Notes: generated by a model from the letters alone, not told the origin. Positions 44,159-54,164 are shown, counted from the first letter of the stretch. The stretch: 64,000 nucleotides of DNA from Mucilaginibacter cryoferens (GCF_014205845.1 NZ_JACHCR010000003.1:62001-126000); one strand, 5' to 3'. Translations and numbers: made by a program.

Positions 44159-45781
44159 TTAATATTTAGGATTCTGCTTCAAATTTTTATTCAGATCTAT
44201 TTCGGTCTGAGGAATCGGCCACAGGTAATTTTTCGCAGGGTCAAATACACGCGGTGTACCAACTTTAATAGTTGTGCCGGGAATTAGCGCTATTGCACCA
44301 TTGGTTTGGTTCACTGTGCCCAGCAAACTGCCCGTTACCTGGCCAGTCATAACCTGCTGACCGATCTGCCAGCGTTGTATATCAAACCAACGCAGTCCTT
44401 CTACAGCCAGTTCCACCCTTCTTTCCCTTCGTAACAGGGCACGAAGACTTAACTGATCGTTATACTTTGACTGATCTACGGCAGGCATGTTTACATCCGG
44501 CCGCATCCTTACAGCATTGATATCATCATATACCGTAGCATCAATTTGATTACTTTCAATTTTAGCTTCAGCATCCATTAATTTTATTTCCGCAAAGCGT
44601 ATCAGGATAACATCCATACCTACCTGGTCCAGATTCGGAAAATCGGCAATTACCGGTGTGTACTTACGCAAGCCGTAAGCCGAGGGGCTGCAATTGTTAT
44701 CGCCCCAATGGTCTAAGGTTTTCGGGTTACTTGAAATTGGGTCATAATAAAAGCCATAAGTTAATTGGCTGCTGTATTGCGCACCCGGATAAAATACGGT
44801 TGCGGCAAGCCTGGGATCTCTATTTTGATAAGGCTGTGCAGGATTGTAGCCCGATGCAGGATCATCAATGGTTTTACCGTTAGTTGTTTCATAAGCATCT
44901 ACGAGGCTTTGGGTAGGTGCAATAGAATTATAACCACCCAGCGAATTAATGGTCATATTTCTGGCCCATCCAAAATTGTTATCGCTTGCTTTAAACTGAA
45001 CATCCAGTATTACCTCCTGATTGTCGGCAAAAGGCTGGCGAAACAGATCGACATATTTTGGATATATCGAATAACTAAATGGCGGGGCCATCAGTTTCTG
45101 ACAGTCCGCTATACACTCAGGGTACATTTGGTTAAACAACTCTATCCTGGCTTTTAAAGCTATGGCTGCGCCCCGGGTAATGCGCCCGATATCTGAGCCG
45201 GTATAACTAACCGGGAGATCCGGAGTTATAGCGGTAAGTTCGTTCAACACAAACTTAACCACATCGGCTTTTGATGTTTGTGTTACTTTGTTGGCAGCAT
45301 CAGGCGTAAGATTGTGCTCTACCAGTGGAACAGCCCCGTATAATTGGCTAAGCGTAAAATACTCATAGGCTCTTAAAAAACGGGCCTCGCCTATTACCCG
45401 TGCTTTAAGTGTTGCGTCCATATTAGTGGCCCCTACATTGTCCAAAAACCAGTTAGTGGTTTGTATACAGGCATAGTTCCACCTGGAATATCCGGTATTT
45501 GTAGGTGTAGCAATACCGGCAGAAAGAGCCAGCCAGTTCTCCCATGGAAACTGATCAAAGGTATTATCAGAATTATTATCGGCAAAAACACCGTAATATC
45601 CGTTATTGCTACCCCCCCATTTAGAATAACAGCCATTGAGCGCAGCAAGTACATCATTAGACGATTTCCAGAGTACCGTATTGGTATAGGAATCTAAAGG
45701 CGCTCTGTCGAGGAAATCTTTTTTACAGCCCGACGATGCCAGCGAACCTAAAATAATTAAGGTTATGAATATATTTTTCAT
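44159..45781 (-). CDS. SusD/RagB family outer-membrane lipoprotein
   Basis: A 540-residue surface lipoprotein that captures a nutrient for the SusC channel. The signal peptide ends in SSGCKKDF, with a lipobox cysteine near residue 19. The tetratricopeptide-like helices start near residue 100 (ARFLRAYEYFTLSQLYGAVP), and the C-terminal RRERRVELAVEGLRWFDIQRW is the SusD signature. It follows SusC by 17 bp. The substrate is unknown; no glycoside hydrolase lies in this operon. Confidence 0.93.
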   Translation of the reverse strand: MKNIFITLIILGSLASSGCKKDFLDRAPLDSYTNTVLWKSSNDVLAALNGCYSKWGGSNNGYYGVFADNNSDNTFDQFPWENWLALSAGIATPTNTGYSRWNYACIQTTNWFLDNVGATNMDATLKARVIGEARFLRAYEYFTLSQLYGAVPLVEHNLTPDAANKVTQTSKADVVKFVLNELTAITPDLPVSYTGSDIGRITRGAAIALKARIELFNQMYPECIADCQKLMAPPFSYSIYPKYVDLFRQPFADNQEVILDVQFKASDNNFGWARNMTINSLGGYNSIAPTQSLVDAYETTNGKTIDDPASGYNPAQPYQNRDPRLAATVFYPGAQYSSQLTYGFYYDPISSNPKTLDHWGDNNCSPSAYGLRKYTPVIADFPNLDQVGMDVILIRFAEIKLMDAEAKIESNQIDATVYDDINAVRMRPDVNMPAVDQSKYNDQLSLRALLRRERRVELAVEGLRWFDIQRWQIGQQVMTGQVTGSLLGTVNQTNGAIALIPGTTIKVGTPRVFDPAKNYLWPIPQTEIDLNKNLKQNPKY

Positions 45782-45798
45782 GACGAATTTTTTAATAA

Positions 45799-48700
45799 TT
45801 AAAATGAGACCTCGATACCAAGTGTGTTTGTTTTAAGCTGCGGATACGATCCATAAGCATTGTTGCCCGCACTTGTTTCAGGATCAACCCATTTGTAAAA
45901 GCTGGTAAATGTGAAAACATTTTGCCCGCTGTAATAAATCTTTACCCCTTTAACGCCCAACTTTTCAAGTGTCTTGGCGGGTAGGCTATAACTAACTAAC
46001 AAATTCTTCAACCTCAAATAAGACGCATTTCTTACCCAAAACGATGATACAAAGTCTTGAGGGTTGTTTTGTGTATAGGTTGACCACAAACGAGGGAATG
46101 TAGCCGAGGTATTTGTCGGCGTCCAGGCATTCAGCAACGCTGTAGTTGGATTACCGATGTTGGCCTGCTGTAGGGAGCCCAATTCAAAACCCTGAACGTA
46201 ATTCTTCACGCCTAACGCGCCCTGAAAAAAGCCACTCACGTTGAAGCCATTCCAGCCTGCGCCCAACGTAAAACCAAACGTAGTTTTTGGGAAAGGCGAT
46301 CCAAGGTATACACGGTCATTGCCGTCAATAACACCGTCAGGCTTACCATTTGGGCCGCTGATGTCTTTGTACATGAGGTCGCCGGGGCCAATAACACCGC
46401 CACTTTGTTTGGCATGATCATTTACCTGCTGTTGTGTCTGAAAAATGCCTTCGGCCTGGTAACCGTAAAATGCCCTGATCGGTTCGCCTACTACCAGTCC
46501 GCTGGAAATAGACCCCGTACCCGCCAGGTCGGTTATTTTATTGGTGATGAATGAGGCATTAACAGCAATATTATAAGATACACTACCAATTTTGTTTCTG
46601 TATGCCGCACCTAGTTCCCAGCCCGAATTGCGTACTGCACCTGCATTTTGATAAGGGGTGGTAAAGCCATAAACGTTACTGGCTGGTAATTGCAACAGTA
46701 TACCGTCGGTATTTTTTACAAAATAGTCTGCCGTAAAACTTAAATTACTATTCAGAAGTTCCATATCCATACCTACATCTGTAGTGGTTGTTTTTTCCCA
46801 GGTAATGAATGGATTGGCGCCATTGTTCAAGGCAATGCCCGGGGCAAGGGCCTGGTTAAAAGAATAATTCTGACCGCTCGTTATCACCGAAATAGCCGGG
46901 TACGGACTCGCTATATTTAGGTTACTTGAGCTAAACAATGTTTGGTTGCCCCCATTGGAGCCTACTAATGTTTGATTACCTAACTTACCCCAGGAAGCCC
47001 GCAGTTTAAGCATAGGAATGGCATTAGATAAAGAGCCGAAAAATGATTCTTTCGAAATATTCCAGCCGGCAGAAAAAGATGGATAAACACCCCATCGCTG
47101 CCCGTTGGCAAATCTGGATGAGCCATCATCGCGCAGGTTGGCCTCAAACAGGTATTTGTCATCATAGGAATACCTGGCACGGCCGAAGTAGGAAAGCAGG
47201 GCCAACTGGTTGGCAGTTCCCCCATTTTGCTGGCCTAATGATGGTGCCGCATTTATTTGCGACAGGGAACTGTTGAGAAAGTTTTGCCTGTAGGCGTATA
47301 GATATTGATAGGATGTAAGTTCCTGCGAACTACCTGCCAATATATCAATACTGTGTTTACCAAAATGCCTGTCGTATTCCAACAATGCCTGCAGGTTGTA
47401 GTAATTATTAATAGTATTAGCATTGGCTATTGAACTTTGGCTAATAGTTGCTATAGGCGTGGTTGGATTTTTGGGATCAAAATAAATATCTGCAGGCTTA
47501 AATTCCTGGGCAGGGTTTGCATTATACCTGTAAGAGAATGATGGCTTAAAATGAAGCCCTTTGATCAGCTCCCAATCGGCACCTACATTGCCTGTAAAAA
47601 GAGAGCTTTGATTATTGTTATAGCCCGGTGAGTTTAACCACGAAATAGGATTGCCAAAAGAAAGATAATTGTACACCCCGTTTTTGTATTGATTAACAAC
47701 TGTGCTGTTCATAGCGGCTGTTGTGCCAATGATACCGCCAATATCGCCGCCGCCTAAACCATCCGGAGCCTGGGTAGGTGCATATAAGAACGACAGGTTG
47801 GCATTCACGCTAAAGTTTTTTGTAATAGCAGAATTGAGGTTCATGCGGGTAGTATACCTTTTAAAATTTGAGTTCTGTATAATACCATCCTGCTGAAAAT
47901 ATCCCAGGGAGAAAGCATATTGCGTTTTCTCATCGCCCCCACTGATATTAACAGCATGGTTTTGCTGAAAGCCGCTCCCTTTATAAAGAAAGCTTTGCCA
48001 GTTGGTGTTTGGGTGTGTATCCGGATCGCTTTGATTTTTAAACAAGGTGATATCATTAGCTGTCCAGTAAGGAGTAGTTTGCCCTTCGTTTGCCAAAGCC
48101 TGGTTATACAAGGTAGCAGCCTGCCAGGAAGGTAAAAAATCGGGCAAACTGGTGGGCTTTTGCTTACCCGCATAACCGGTGTAATTTATTTGCATTTTAC
48201 CGCTTTTGCCTCGCTTTGTGGTAACCAGTATAACTCCATTGGCAGCCCGCGATCCGTATATAGCTGCCGAAGCTGCATCTTTCAACACAGAAATAGACTG
48301 TACATCGTTGGGGTTAACGTCTGATAAACTACCTATAATACCATCAATCACTACCATAGGGCTGCTGTTATTTAATGTACCAATGCCGCGGATGTTGATA
48401 TTACCCGATGTGCCGGGTTGCCCCCCCGTAGTGGTAACGGTAACCCCGGCCATGGTACCCTGTAACGCGTCGTTAAGGTTGGTTACCGGGCGATCCTGGA
48501 GTTCTTTTGTTCCAATTGCCGATACGGAACCGGTAAGGTTGGCCTTTTTTTGCGTGCCGTAAGCCACTACCACAACTTCGTTCAGGTCCCTGCTTTTTTT
48601 ATCCATCTGCATAACAACGTTTCCGTCCCAACTGCCGGTAATCTTCACTATCTTTTTTTCATATCCTATATAGGAAAACGCCAGAGTTGCGTTTTCCGGC

Positions 48701-48912
48701 GCGTTGATCTTATAAGCTCCGTTAACATCTGTCATTGTACCCTGGGTAGTGCCTTCAAGGTGAATACTGACCGAGGGCATGGGTAAGCCTTGTTCATCTT
48801 TTACGTGGCCCGAAATGTTTTTTTGTTGCTGGGAAAAAACTTGCTGAAAGCTCAGCAGCAAAATGCAGCAAAGCATCACAAGCCCCAGTTTGTTAGGTAC
48901 TTTTTGTTTCAT
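45799..48912 (-). CDS. SusC/RagA family TonB-linked outer-membrane protein
   Basis: A 1037-residue transporter. It has a signal peptide (LGLVMLCCILLLSFQQVFS), a carboxypeptidase-regulatory-like domain near residues 34-110, and the SusC signature DLNEVVVVAYGTQKKANLTG before the plug (RGIGTLNNSSPMVVIDG, LKDAASAAIYGSRAANGVI). The barrel ends NTLGIEVSF. With the adjacent SusD it forms a lid-and-channel complex that moves an oligomer into the periplasm using TonB. No extracytoplasmic sigma/anti-sigma pair is present; the GntR-type regulator is nearer. Confidence 0.94.
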   Translation of the reverse strand: MKQKVPNKLGLVMLCCILLLSFQQVFSQQQKNISGHVKDEQGLPMPSVSIHLEGTTQGTMTDVNGAYKINAPENATLAFSYIGYEKKIVKITGSWDGNVVMQMDKKSRDLNEVVVVAYGTQKKANLTGSVSAIGTKELQDRPVTNLNDALQGTMAGVTVTTTGGQPGTSGNINIRGIGTLNNSSPMVVIDGIIGSLSDVNPNDVQSISVLKDAASAAIYGSRAANGVILVTTKRGKSGKMQINYTGYAGKQKPTSLPDFLPSWQAATLYNQALANEGQTTPYWTANDITLFKNQSDPDTHPNTNWQSFLYKGSGFQQNHAVNISGGDEKTQYAFSLGYFQQDGIIQNSNFKRYTTRMNLNSAITKNFSVNANLSFLYAPTQAPDGLGGGDIGGIIGTTAAMNSTVVNQYKNGVYNYLSFGNPISWLNSPGYNNNQSSLFTGNVGADWELIKGLHFKPSFSYRYNANPAQEFKPADIYFDPKNPTTPIATISQSSIANANTINNYYNLQALLEYDRHFGKHSIDILAGSSQELTSYQYLYAYRQNFLNSSLSQINAAPSLGQQNGGTANQLALLSYFGRARYSYDDKYLFEANLRDDGSSRFANGQRWGVYPSFSAGWNISKESFFGSLSNAIPMLKLRASWGKLGNQTLVGSNGGNQTLFSSSNLNIASPYPAISVITSGQNYSFNQALAPGIALNNGANPFITWEKTTTTDVGMDMELLNSNLSFTADYFVKNTDGILLQLPASNVYGFTTPYQNAGAVRNSGWELGAAYRNKIGSVSYNIAVNASFITNKITDLAGTGSISSGLVVGEPIRAFYGYQAEGIFQTQQQVNDHAKQSGGVIGPGDLMYKDISGPNGKPDGVIDGNDRVYLGSPFPKTTFGFTLGAGWNGFNVSGFFQGALGVKNYVQGFELGSLQQANIGNPTTALLNAWTPTNTSATFPRLWSTYTQNNPQDFVSSFWVRNASYLRLKNLLVSYSLPAKTLEKLGVKGVKIYYSGQNVFTFTSFYKWVDPETSAGNNAYGSYPQLKTNTLGIEVSF

Positions 48913-49583
48913 AATAATTGGGGTTAAATAATTTTTTGAATAATTGGTCTATTCTGGTCTATTTTAAATAAAAGTAGAAACTTTTATTTGATAAACAAAT
49001 TTTATTTTCAAATCCCCCTTTTATCTGAATTTGCTGCAATTTTATTTATCGGGTAACACATCTCAGCATGAGTTTTCCCCAATACGAATTCCCTGTTTAC
49101 AACGATTGCCTGCAACCCGTTTTTTTGCGATTCGCAGTTTATGCGCTTCAAAAAACAGGCGTAAACTGATCTTAATATCAATAACTATCCCGATCTGATA
49201 CGCGCGATACCCAAGCCCCCAAGGGCATTTCTGTTGGCCTAATCATTTTCTGCGCTATTAAATCGACCAATATGTTGATAATATTCACGGGGGGGGGGTA
49301 AATATGTGTGTGTTAAGATGAACGCAACCACATTTTATAACAAAGGCAACAAAGCAGCATGCATCCGTTCGAAAAATAACATAATGCAACTAAAAGCGGT
49401 GGCCACAGATATTTGTAAGGATGTTGTTGGGGTGAAAGAGACTATTTTTGATATGTTTTATCCTGACGGTCGTCATCCATGAAAACAATATAGCTTTGTT
49501 TATCAATACACTTTTCCTCAATCAACGTATTCAATAACTAACACAGCGGAGCAGCAATGGTATTGAGTAAAATACCTTCTTCA
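48913..49583. other. Gap with possible NRPS adenylation-domain remnants
   Basis: There is no intact gene. Near 48966-48985 an AAATAAAAGT/ACTTTTATTT inverted repeat lies upstream of SusC. On the minus strand, 49440-49510 reads in one frame LIEEKCIDKQSYIVFMDDD, like the start of an NRPS adenylation domain, but with stops and shifts around it. A run of ten G lies at 49289-49298. Confidence 0.4.
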
Positions 49584-49805
49584 TTATAACAAAGAGTATC
49601 GCTGGTTTTGGTGGAAACATGTATTGAAAATCAGAGACTCAGTTAATAAGTGGTCAATATTCTCCATTGAACCAATAATAGACAAATTATTGCAGCGGCT
49701 TTGCCTGTTGATAAATAAATCCCACTCAACAATCTGCACTTCTGTTGCAGGGTATTCATTTAAATTCAGGGGGTAATTAATGCCGGGGGATTGATTAATG
49801 GTCAT
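49584..49805 (-). pseudogene. NRPS condensation-domain fragment
   Basis: A 73-residue frame. The stretch INYPLNLNEYPATEVQIVEW resembles the C-terminal part of a condensation domain (the NYPL segment followed by a strand and the helix ENIDHLL). Nothing upstream provides the first 350 residues of that domain. It lies 125 bp beyond the stop of the NRPS-like gene and reads in the same direction, as a following module would. It is best seen as a relic. Confidence 0.5.
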
Positions 49806-49930
49806 TTATTTAAAACTGATGATTTAGGTTCTTATTAATGAATATGGTAAAATCATTGTTTGGTGTTTTACCATATCGGGGCAGCTTTTATTATAATGCA
49901 AGGAAAAGTAACCATGCATTCAATTGGGGT

Positions 49931-51916
49931 TTAGTTAAATACATCGTCTTTATTGCTTTCGCTCAGGTCGTGGCGTAAAAAACGAATATTATTTGAGGGA
50001 AAGTTCCATTCTTTCAAATCGGCAATCATCTGCTGCAACGACGTTGCCCAGATATCCATCAACTCCCATATAACAGATGGCAGGTATGTTTTACTGTCAA
50101 AAACAATTTCGATATGTAGCTTTTCTTTTATGACCATGGCGTTTACCTCCATTTTGGCTGTCATGGGGTTATCTCCATGCGATTCCTGCAAAGGCGATTT
50201 ATGGCAATAAGAAAACAGATCGTTATTTAACTCAGCACCAAATTCGCCCCAGAAATTAAACTGTATATCTGCAACTTCAATCTTAGATGATTTAAACAGG
50301 CCACTGTTATACATCCATATACTGTAATCAATCGCCCTGGATGAGTTAACACGCGTTTGTTCTTTCAAATAATCAAGTTTTGCAATAAGGGTATCTCCCT
50401 CCCATTTCCACATAGCCGGGTAAATAGCTGTGAACCAGCCAATAGTTTCTTTAAAACTAAAATCGTCAAAATCGCGCCCCTCATATTCGTTGGTAATTAA
50501 AAAGTGGGTGTTGCCGGTCCACTGTTGCATCATTTGCAAAAACGAGCCAAAGAGCAGCACATTTGCATCATAGGTAAAATTAGCGAGTGCTTCTTTAAGC
50601 AAATAAGGCATATCAATGGCATCCAGCATCCACTTCATTTTTAGTGTATCGTTGTTTATTTGCGGTATGCCAGACATATCAACAAAAAAAGATACATGCT
50701 GCTGCTCCACATCATTCCATTCTTTGAGGCATAACTTGTGAGCAAGGCTGCCGGCACGTTCTGCCCGCGCACGTTCCCATTCCCTTAACGATGCTGGCTT
50801 TAAAGTTACCGCCGGTGTAATTCCACTTTCTAACGTTGTGTAGTTATAATATAGCTCTTCCATCAATATGCCCCATGATGCACCATCTGCAATAAGCCGG
50901 TGTGCCGTTATTGCCAAAATGCTATCGCCGCTTGTGAGGCTAAAAAGTGCGGCTTTAAGCAACAGATCGTTCTGAATATTAAATTGGTTATATCCCTCTT
51001 GCTCTACATGGGTTAAAACATCTGCAACCGATTGAAGGTGCAGGCCACTAACCTCTCCTATTAAAAACCGGCTATCGGCATGTAGCCGGTTATAAAAAAG
51101 CTGATGTTTTAACAAATTATAATTAAGTCGCAGTCCATCGTGTTTATTAAGTATCAGATCAAAAGCCTGTTCAAATAGTATAACGCTGGGTTGCCTGTTT
51201 AAATAAAACAGTAACGTTTGGTTATAATGCCCCGGTTGTTCAAAGCTGCGCCCCATAAACCAAGATGCTGCCGGCGGTAATTTGAGGCTACCTGTAAGCG
51301 GTTGCTGAACGGTGGCAACTGGGGACCGAACCGAATTTACCTGGGCAACCAGCCGATCAATTGTCTGTAAGTTGAAGATGTGGCGGGCTGTTACCTTAAT
51401 TCCCCTACTAAGTAAACGCGCTGATATTTCAAAAGCCTTTACCGAATTGCCCCCCAATTCAATAAAATTAGCGTTGTACGATAACTGGTGCACATTTAAC
51501 ACCTTTTTCCAAATATTTTCGATAATGAGTTGAACACTTTCCTGTTCGGTGGTTATTTCCATAGTTGATGGCAGATTATGCAAATCGGCCAATGCCTGGT
51601 AGTCAACCTTATTATTGGGGGTTAAGGGTAGCTCATCAAGTTCAATAAGGTATGCGGGCAGCATGTGATGAGGCAGTTTTGACAACAAAAAAAACTTTAA
51701 TTTACGTGGGCTGGTTTCCCTATCGCTTAAATAATAAGCGTATATTTTTTTTTCGGCAGGGTTATAAACAGTGGCAACTACATCTGTAATACCGGGGTAT
51801 TGTTTCATTACCTCTTCAATAGTGGAAAGCTCTACCTGGTAACCATTTATTTTAACCGGTTTATGATAAGTATGACCCTGGTCTTTAAAAAGTCCGCGAA
51901 GGTTTTGATGTTGCAT
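49931..51916 (-). CDS. Truncated NRPS module: adenylation C-subdomain, carrier, epimerisation-type domain
   Basis: A 661-residue protein. It begins inside an adenylation domain at the motif KPVKINGYQVEL and includes the catalytic-lysine motif LPLTPNNKVD (K103), but the ATP-binding large subdomain is missing. A carrier domain follows (FIELGGNSVKAF, S158 for phosphopantetheine), then an epimerisation-type condensation domain (NEYEGRDF, IGWFTAIYPA). The catalytic HHxxxDG reads HRLIADG, so the second His is Arg340. Without the core adenylation domain it could act only with a partner in trans, and the changed motif suggests loss of activity. Confidence 0.8.
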   Translation of the reverse strand: MQHQNLRGLFKDQGHTYHKPVKINGYQVELSTIEEVMKQYPGITDVVATVYNPAEKKIYAYYLSDRETSPRKLKFFLLSKLPHHMLPAYLIELDELPLTPNNKVDYQALADLHNLPSTMEITTEQESVQLIIENIWKKVLNVHQLSYNANFIELGGNSVKAFEISARLLSRGIKVTARHIFNLQTIDRLVAQVNSVRSPVATVQQPLTGSLKLPPAASWFMGRSFEQPGHYNQTLLFYLNRQPSVILFEQAFDLILNKHDGLRLNYNLLKHQLFYNRLHADSRFLIGEVSGLHLQSVADVLTHVEQEGYNQFNIQNDLLLKAALFSLTSGDSILAITAHRLIADGASWGILMEELYYNYTTLESGITPAVTLKPASLREWERARAERAGSLAHKLCLKEWNDVEQQHVSFFVDMSGIPQINNDTLKMKWMLDAIDMPYLLKEALANFTYDANVLLFGSFLQMMQQWTGNTHFLITNEYEGRDFDDFSFKETIGWFTAIYPAMWKWEGDTLIAKLDYLKEQTRVNSSRAIDYSIWMYNSGLFKSSKIEVADIQFNFWGEFGAELNNDLFSYCHKSPLQESHGDNPMTAKMEVNAMVIKEKLHIEIVFDSKTYLPSVIWELMDIWATSLQQMIADLKEWNFPSNNIRFLRHDLSESNKDDVFN

Positions 51917-52255
51917 AATTAACTATTTATTACAACGCCAGATTATCAGGTAAAATAAAACAAGGAGCCTACAGAGACTAATGCTGCTAAAACCCTTAAA
52001 TGATTTAATTATAGGCCGTAGATAGTGCCTTATTTTTTAATAGTTTATGATAGATAAAATGTAACTACGGTTAACAGCATTTTTCCTGTTTACTTTGATA
52101 TCCGGCGAAATTCTGTGTATCGAAATTGCAATAAGCAAATAGCGATTACAAGTAAACAAAACGTGATTTATGCGAACTGGCGAATTTGGTATGCGTACGC
52201 CCCAAACTACTATCTCAACAGGCAGCGGGATTTTGGGAAAAACACCCTTATTATT

Positions 52256-52303
52256 AAAAAATAATGGATCGGTATGGATGTGTTACCCATACCGATCCAT
52301 TAT
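52256..52303 (-). terminator. Rho-independent terminator of the LytTR operon
   Basis: ATAATGGATCGGTATGG (52261-52277) and CCATACCGATCCATTAT (52287-52303) are perfect arms. Read on the minus strand, the stem is followed by TTTTT, downstream of the response-regulator stop. Confidence 0.8.
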
Positions 52304-52304
52304 C

Positions 52305-52340
52305 CAGAAGCTGTTTAAGCCCGGGATGCAACAGCTTCTG
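52305..52340. repeat. Second tandem hairpin
   Basis: CAGAAGCTGTT (52305-52315) pairs with AACAGCTTCTG (52330-52340), directly adjoining the terminator stem. It may help end the minus-strand transcript. Confidence 0.6.
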
Positions 52341-52392
52341 AATGCCAGTGTAATATGTGTACTAAATTAAAAACTAATAAAAACAATAGCTA

Positions 52393-53091
52393 TCAGAGTG
52401 TTTTTAAAAGACTCTTTTTGTAGCTATCGCCAATGGGCAGGGTATGTTCGCCCTTGATAATAACCTCGTTACTGCCAATAATTTCAACAAATTTTAAATT
52501 TACAATGTACGAGCGATGTGTTTGAACAAAGCTGTTAAAAGGCAATTTTTCTAACAGCGTTTTCATGCTGCTGTAAATAGTATGTGTTTTGCCCGATAGC
52601 ATGTTAACCCGTACATAGTTACTAAGCCCCTCTATGTATATGATCTCGTCGGAGTTTATTTTAATTACCTTTTTAGAGGGACCAATTTGAAGAAATATAA
52701 AACTGCTTTGGGGCCCAACTGTATTGGTTCTGTTTTTTGCATACACCTTATCAAGCATTTGTAAAAACCGCCCGTATGTAATGGGCTTCAACAAAAAGTC
52801 GATGGCGTTAATATCAAAAGCCTGGTGGGCATACTCTTTATAAGCTGTTGAAAACACAATTTCGGTTTTGCCTTTAACAAGTTCGGCAAATTGTATGCCC
52901 GATAAATTGGGCATATCAATATCCAGAAAAAGCAAATCGGGCTTTAGCTCACCCTTCATTATCTTAGAAAGAGCAACAATAGGATCGGTATCAGAGCCGA
53001 TAAGCTTCAGATCGGGCGTATTTTCAATATAATCGGCTAATACTTCTATAGCGTGTTCTTCATCATCTAAAATAAAACATGACAATTTCAT
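52393..53091 (-). CDS. LytTR-family response regulator
   Basis: A 232-residue regulator with an N-terminal receiver (acidic D9/D10, phosphoacceptor D57 in LLFLDIDMPNLSG, Lys in FLLKPITY) and a C-terminal LytTR DNA-binding domain (IIYIEGLSNYVRV, SFVQTHRSYIVNLKFVE). It overlaps the kinase gene by 4 bp. LytTR systems often control peptide and surface-molecule genes, so the adjacent dehydratase and precursor are candidate targets. Confidence 0.93.
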   Translation of the reverse strand: MKLSCFILDDEEHAIEVLADYIENTPDLKLIGSDTDPIVALSKIMKGELKPDLLFLDIDMPNLSGIQFAELVKGKTEIVFSTAYKEYAHQAFDINAIDFLLKPITYGRFLQMLDKVYAKNRTNTVGPQSSFIFLQIGPSKKVIKINSDEIIYIEGLSNYVRVNMLSGKTHTIYSSMKTLLEKLPFNSFVQTHRSYIVNLKFVEIIGSNEVIIKGEHTLPIGDSYKKSLLKTL

Positions 53092-54110
53092 AGGTTTATT
53101 GCTAAGTTAACGTTGTATAATGTACCCTCGTCATTCATGATAAGCGTATAGTTCTCTGCGCCAAATGCAGATGCTAATCTTAATTCGGCATTTTTAATCC
53201 CTATTTTACTGGAGTACTCCAACTGCGTATTTTTCTTCAGGTTACTGGTTCTAAACAAAAGCTGTGTTGCATTAATCTCCAGGTAAATGATTGCCGGATG
53301 TTCCTGTAACGTAAAGTTACCATGTTTCAGCACGTTTTCCACAAAAGTTACTAATATCAGGGGCGGAAATCTCAACTCTCTGTCAATATTAACTTCAAAA
53401 TCAATAAACGCTCTTTTACCAAACCTTAACCGCGATATCTCAATCAACTGCTCTATATGTTCAATTTCATCTAATATGCCAATTTTACCATCGGGGCCGG
53501 TACCTCCTAACGAGTGTCGCATAATACTGGAGAGCATCATTACACTTTGTGCCGCATCGGGCGAAGCTTTTCTTACCGCGTTGTAAATAAAGTTGAGCGT
53601 GTTAAATAATAAGTGCTGATTTACCTGCGATAACAGGTAAGCGTTATCCAGCTTATACCATTCTTTCTCTGTTTCCAGCTGCTTAATTTTTAAGCGGTTG
53701 TTTTCGTTTATTTTATTAATGAGGAAGAATACCAAACAATAGGTACTGCTTATCAGCAAGAAATATATACCCCGCCAAATAACCCCCGTAAATAGCACAT
53801 GATCCAGCTTAAAAGTTTCGTCACTAAGATGTAAGTCTATAAATATCTTCCTGGTAATGATGATCAGCAGTACGTAAACAACAAATACCAATAGGGTTAC
53901 TGGTATTAAAAAAAGCCACCACCGCTTAAAATGATCAACAGCATAGCGGCATAGAAAAATAAAGGAATAGAACCATGTAATGTGGATAACATAGTATGGA
54001 AAATACCCCCATAAGTTTTTAGATGCGCCTAAAAGAATAGAAATAGAAATCTCATAAAGAATAAAAATAACCCAGGCAGACGCGTGGTACAGCAATAGTT
54101 TGCTTTTCAT
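53088..54110 (-). CDS. LytS/YehU-type sensor histidine kinase
   Basis: A 340-residue kinase with four membrane segments in the first 130 residues and no periplasmic sensor domain. The His_kinase phospho-acceptor is H166 in SQVNQHLLFNTLNFIYN, and the ATPase domain has the N-box VENVLKHG but a shortened C-terminal end. It is the first gene of the pair, starting 133 bp from the divergent small gene at 54243. Confidence 0.9.
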   Translation of the reverse strand: MKSKLLLYHASAWVIFILYEISISILLGASKNLWGYFPYYVIHITWFYSFIFLCRYAVDHFKRWWLFLIPVTLLVFVVYVLLIIITRKIFIDLHLSDETFKLDHVLFTGVIWRGIYFLLISSTYCLVFFLINKINENNRLKIKQLETEKEWYKLDNAYLLSQVNQHLLFNTLNFIYNAVRKASPDAAQSVMMLSSIMRHSLGGTGPDGKIGILDEIEHIEQLIEISRLRFGKRAFIDFEVNIDRELRFPPLILVTFVENVLKHGNFTLQEHPAIIYLEINATQLLFRTSNLKKNTQLEYSSKIGIKNAELRLASAFGAENYTLIMNDEGTLYNVNLAINL

Positions 54111-54151
54111 AAATCTGGTTTACATAGTGATTTTGCCCCTATGCATAATGG

Positions 54152-54164
54152 GCTAACTGTTAGC
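54152..54164. promoter_or_regulatory. Palindrome in the kinase/precursor divergent gap
   Basis: GCTAACTGTTAGC is a perfect 6+1+6 palindrome, next to a CTATGCATAATGGG word. A TTATGCATAG word also occurs upstream of the dehydratase (about 57333). It could be an operator; no known motif match is claimed. Confidence 0.35.

Larger units (their letters stand above)
51917..52392. other. Gap between NRPS fragment and response regulator
   Basis: AT-rich DNA with two tandem hairpins (52261-52340) and the probable promoter region of the NRPS fragment. The 66-residue plus-strand frame here spans both hairpins and is unlikely to be coding. Confidence 0.5.

Noticed and set aside
52170..52370. A 66-codon plus-strand frame as a possible peptide precursor
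   Set aside because: It spans two perfect hairpins, one a clear minus-strand terminator, and has no leader-like start.
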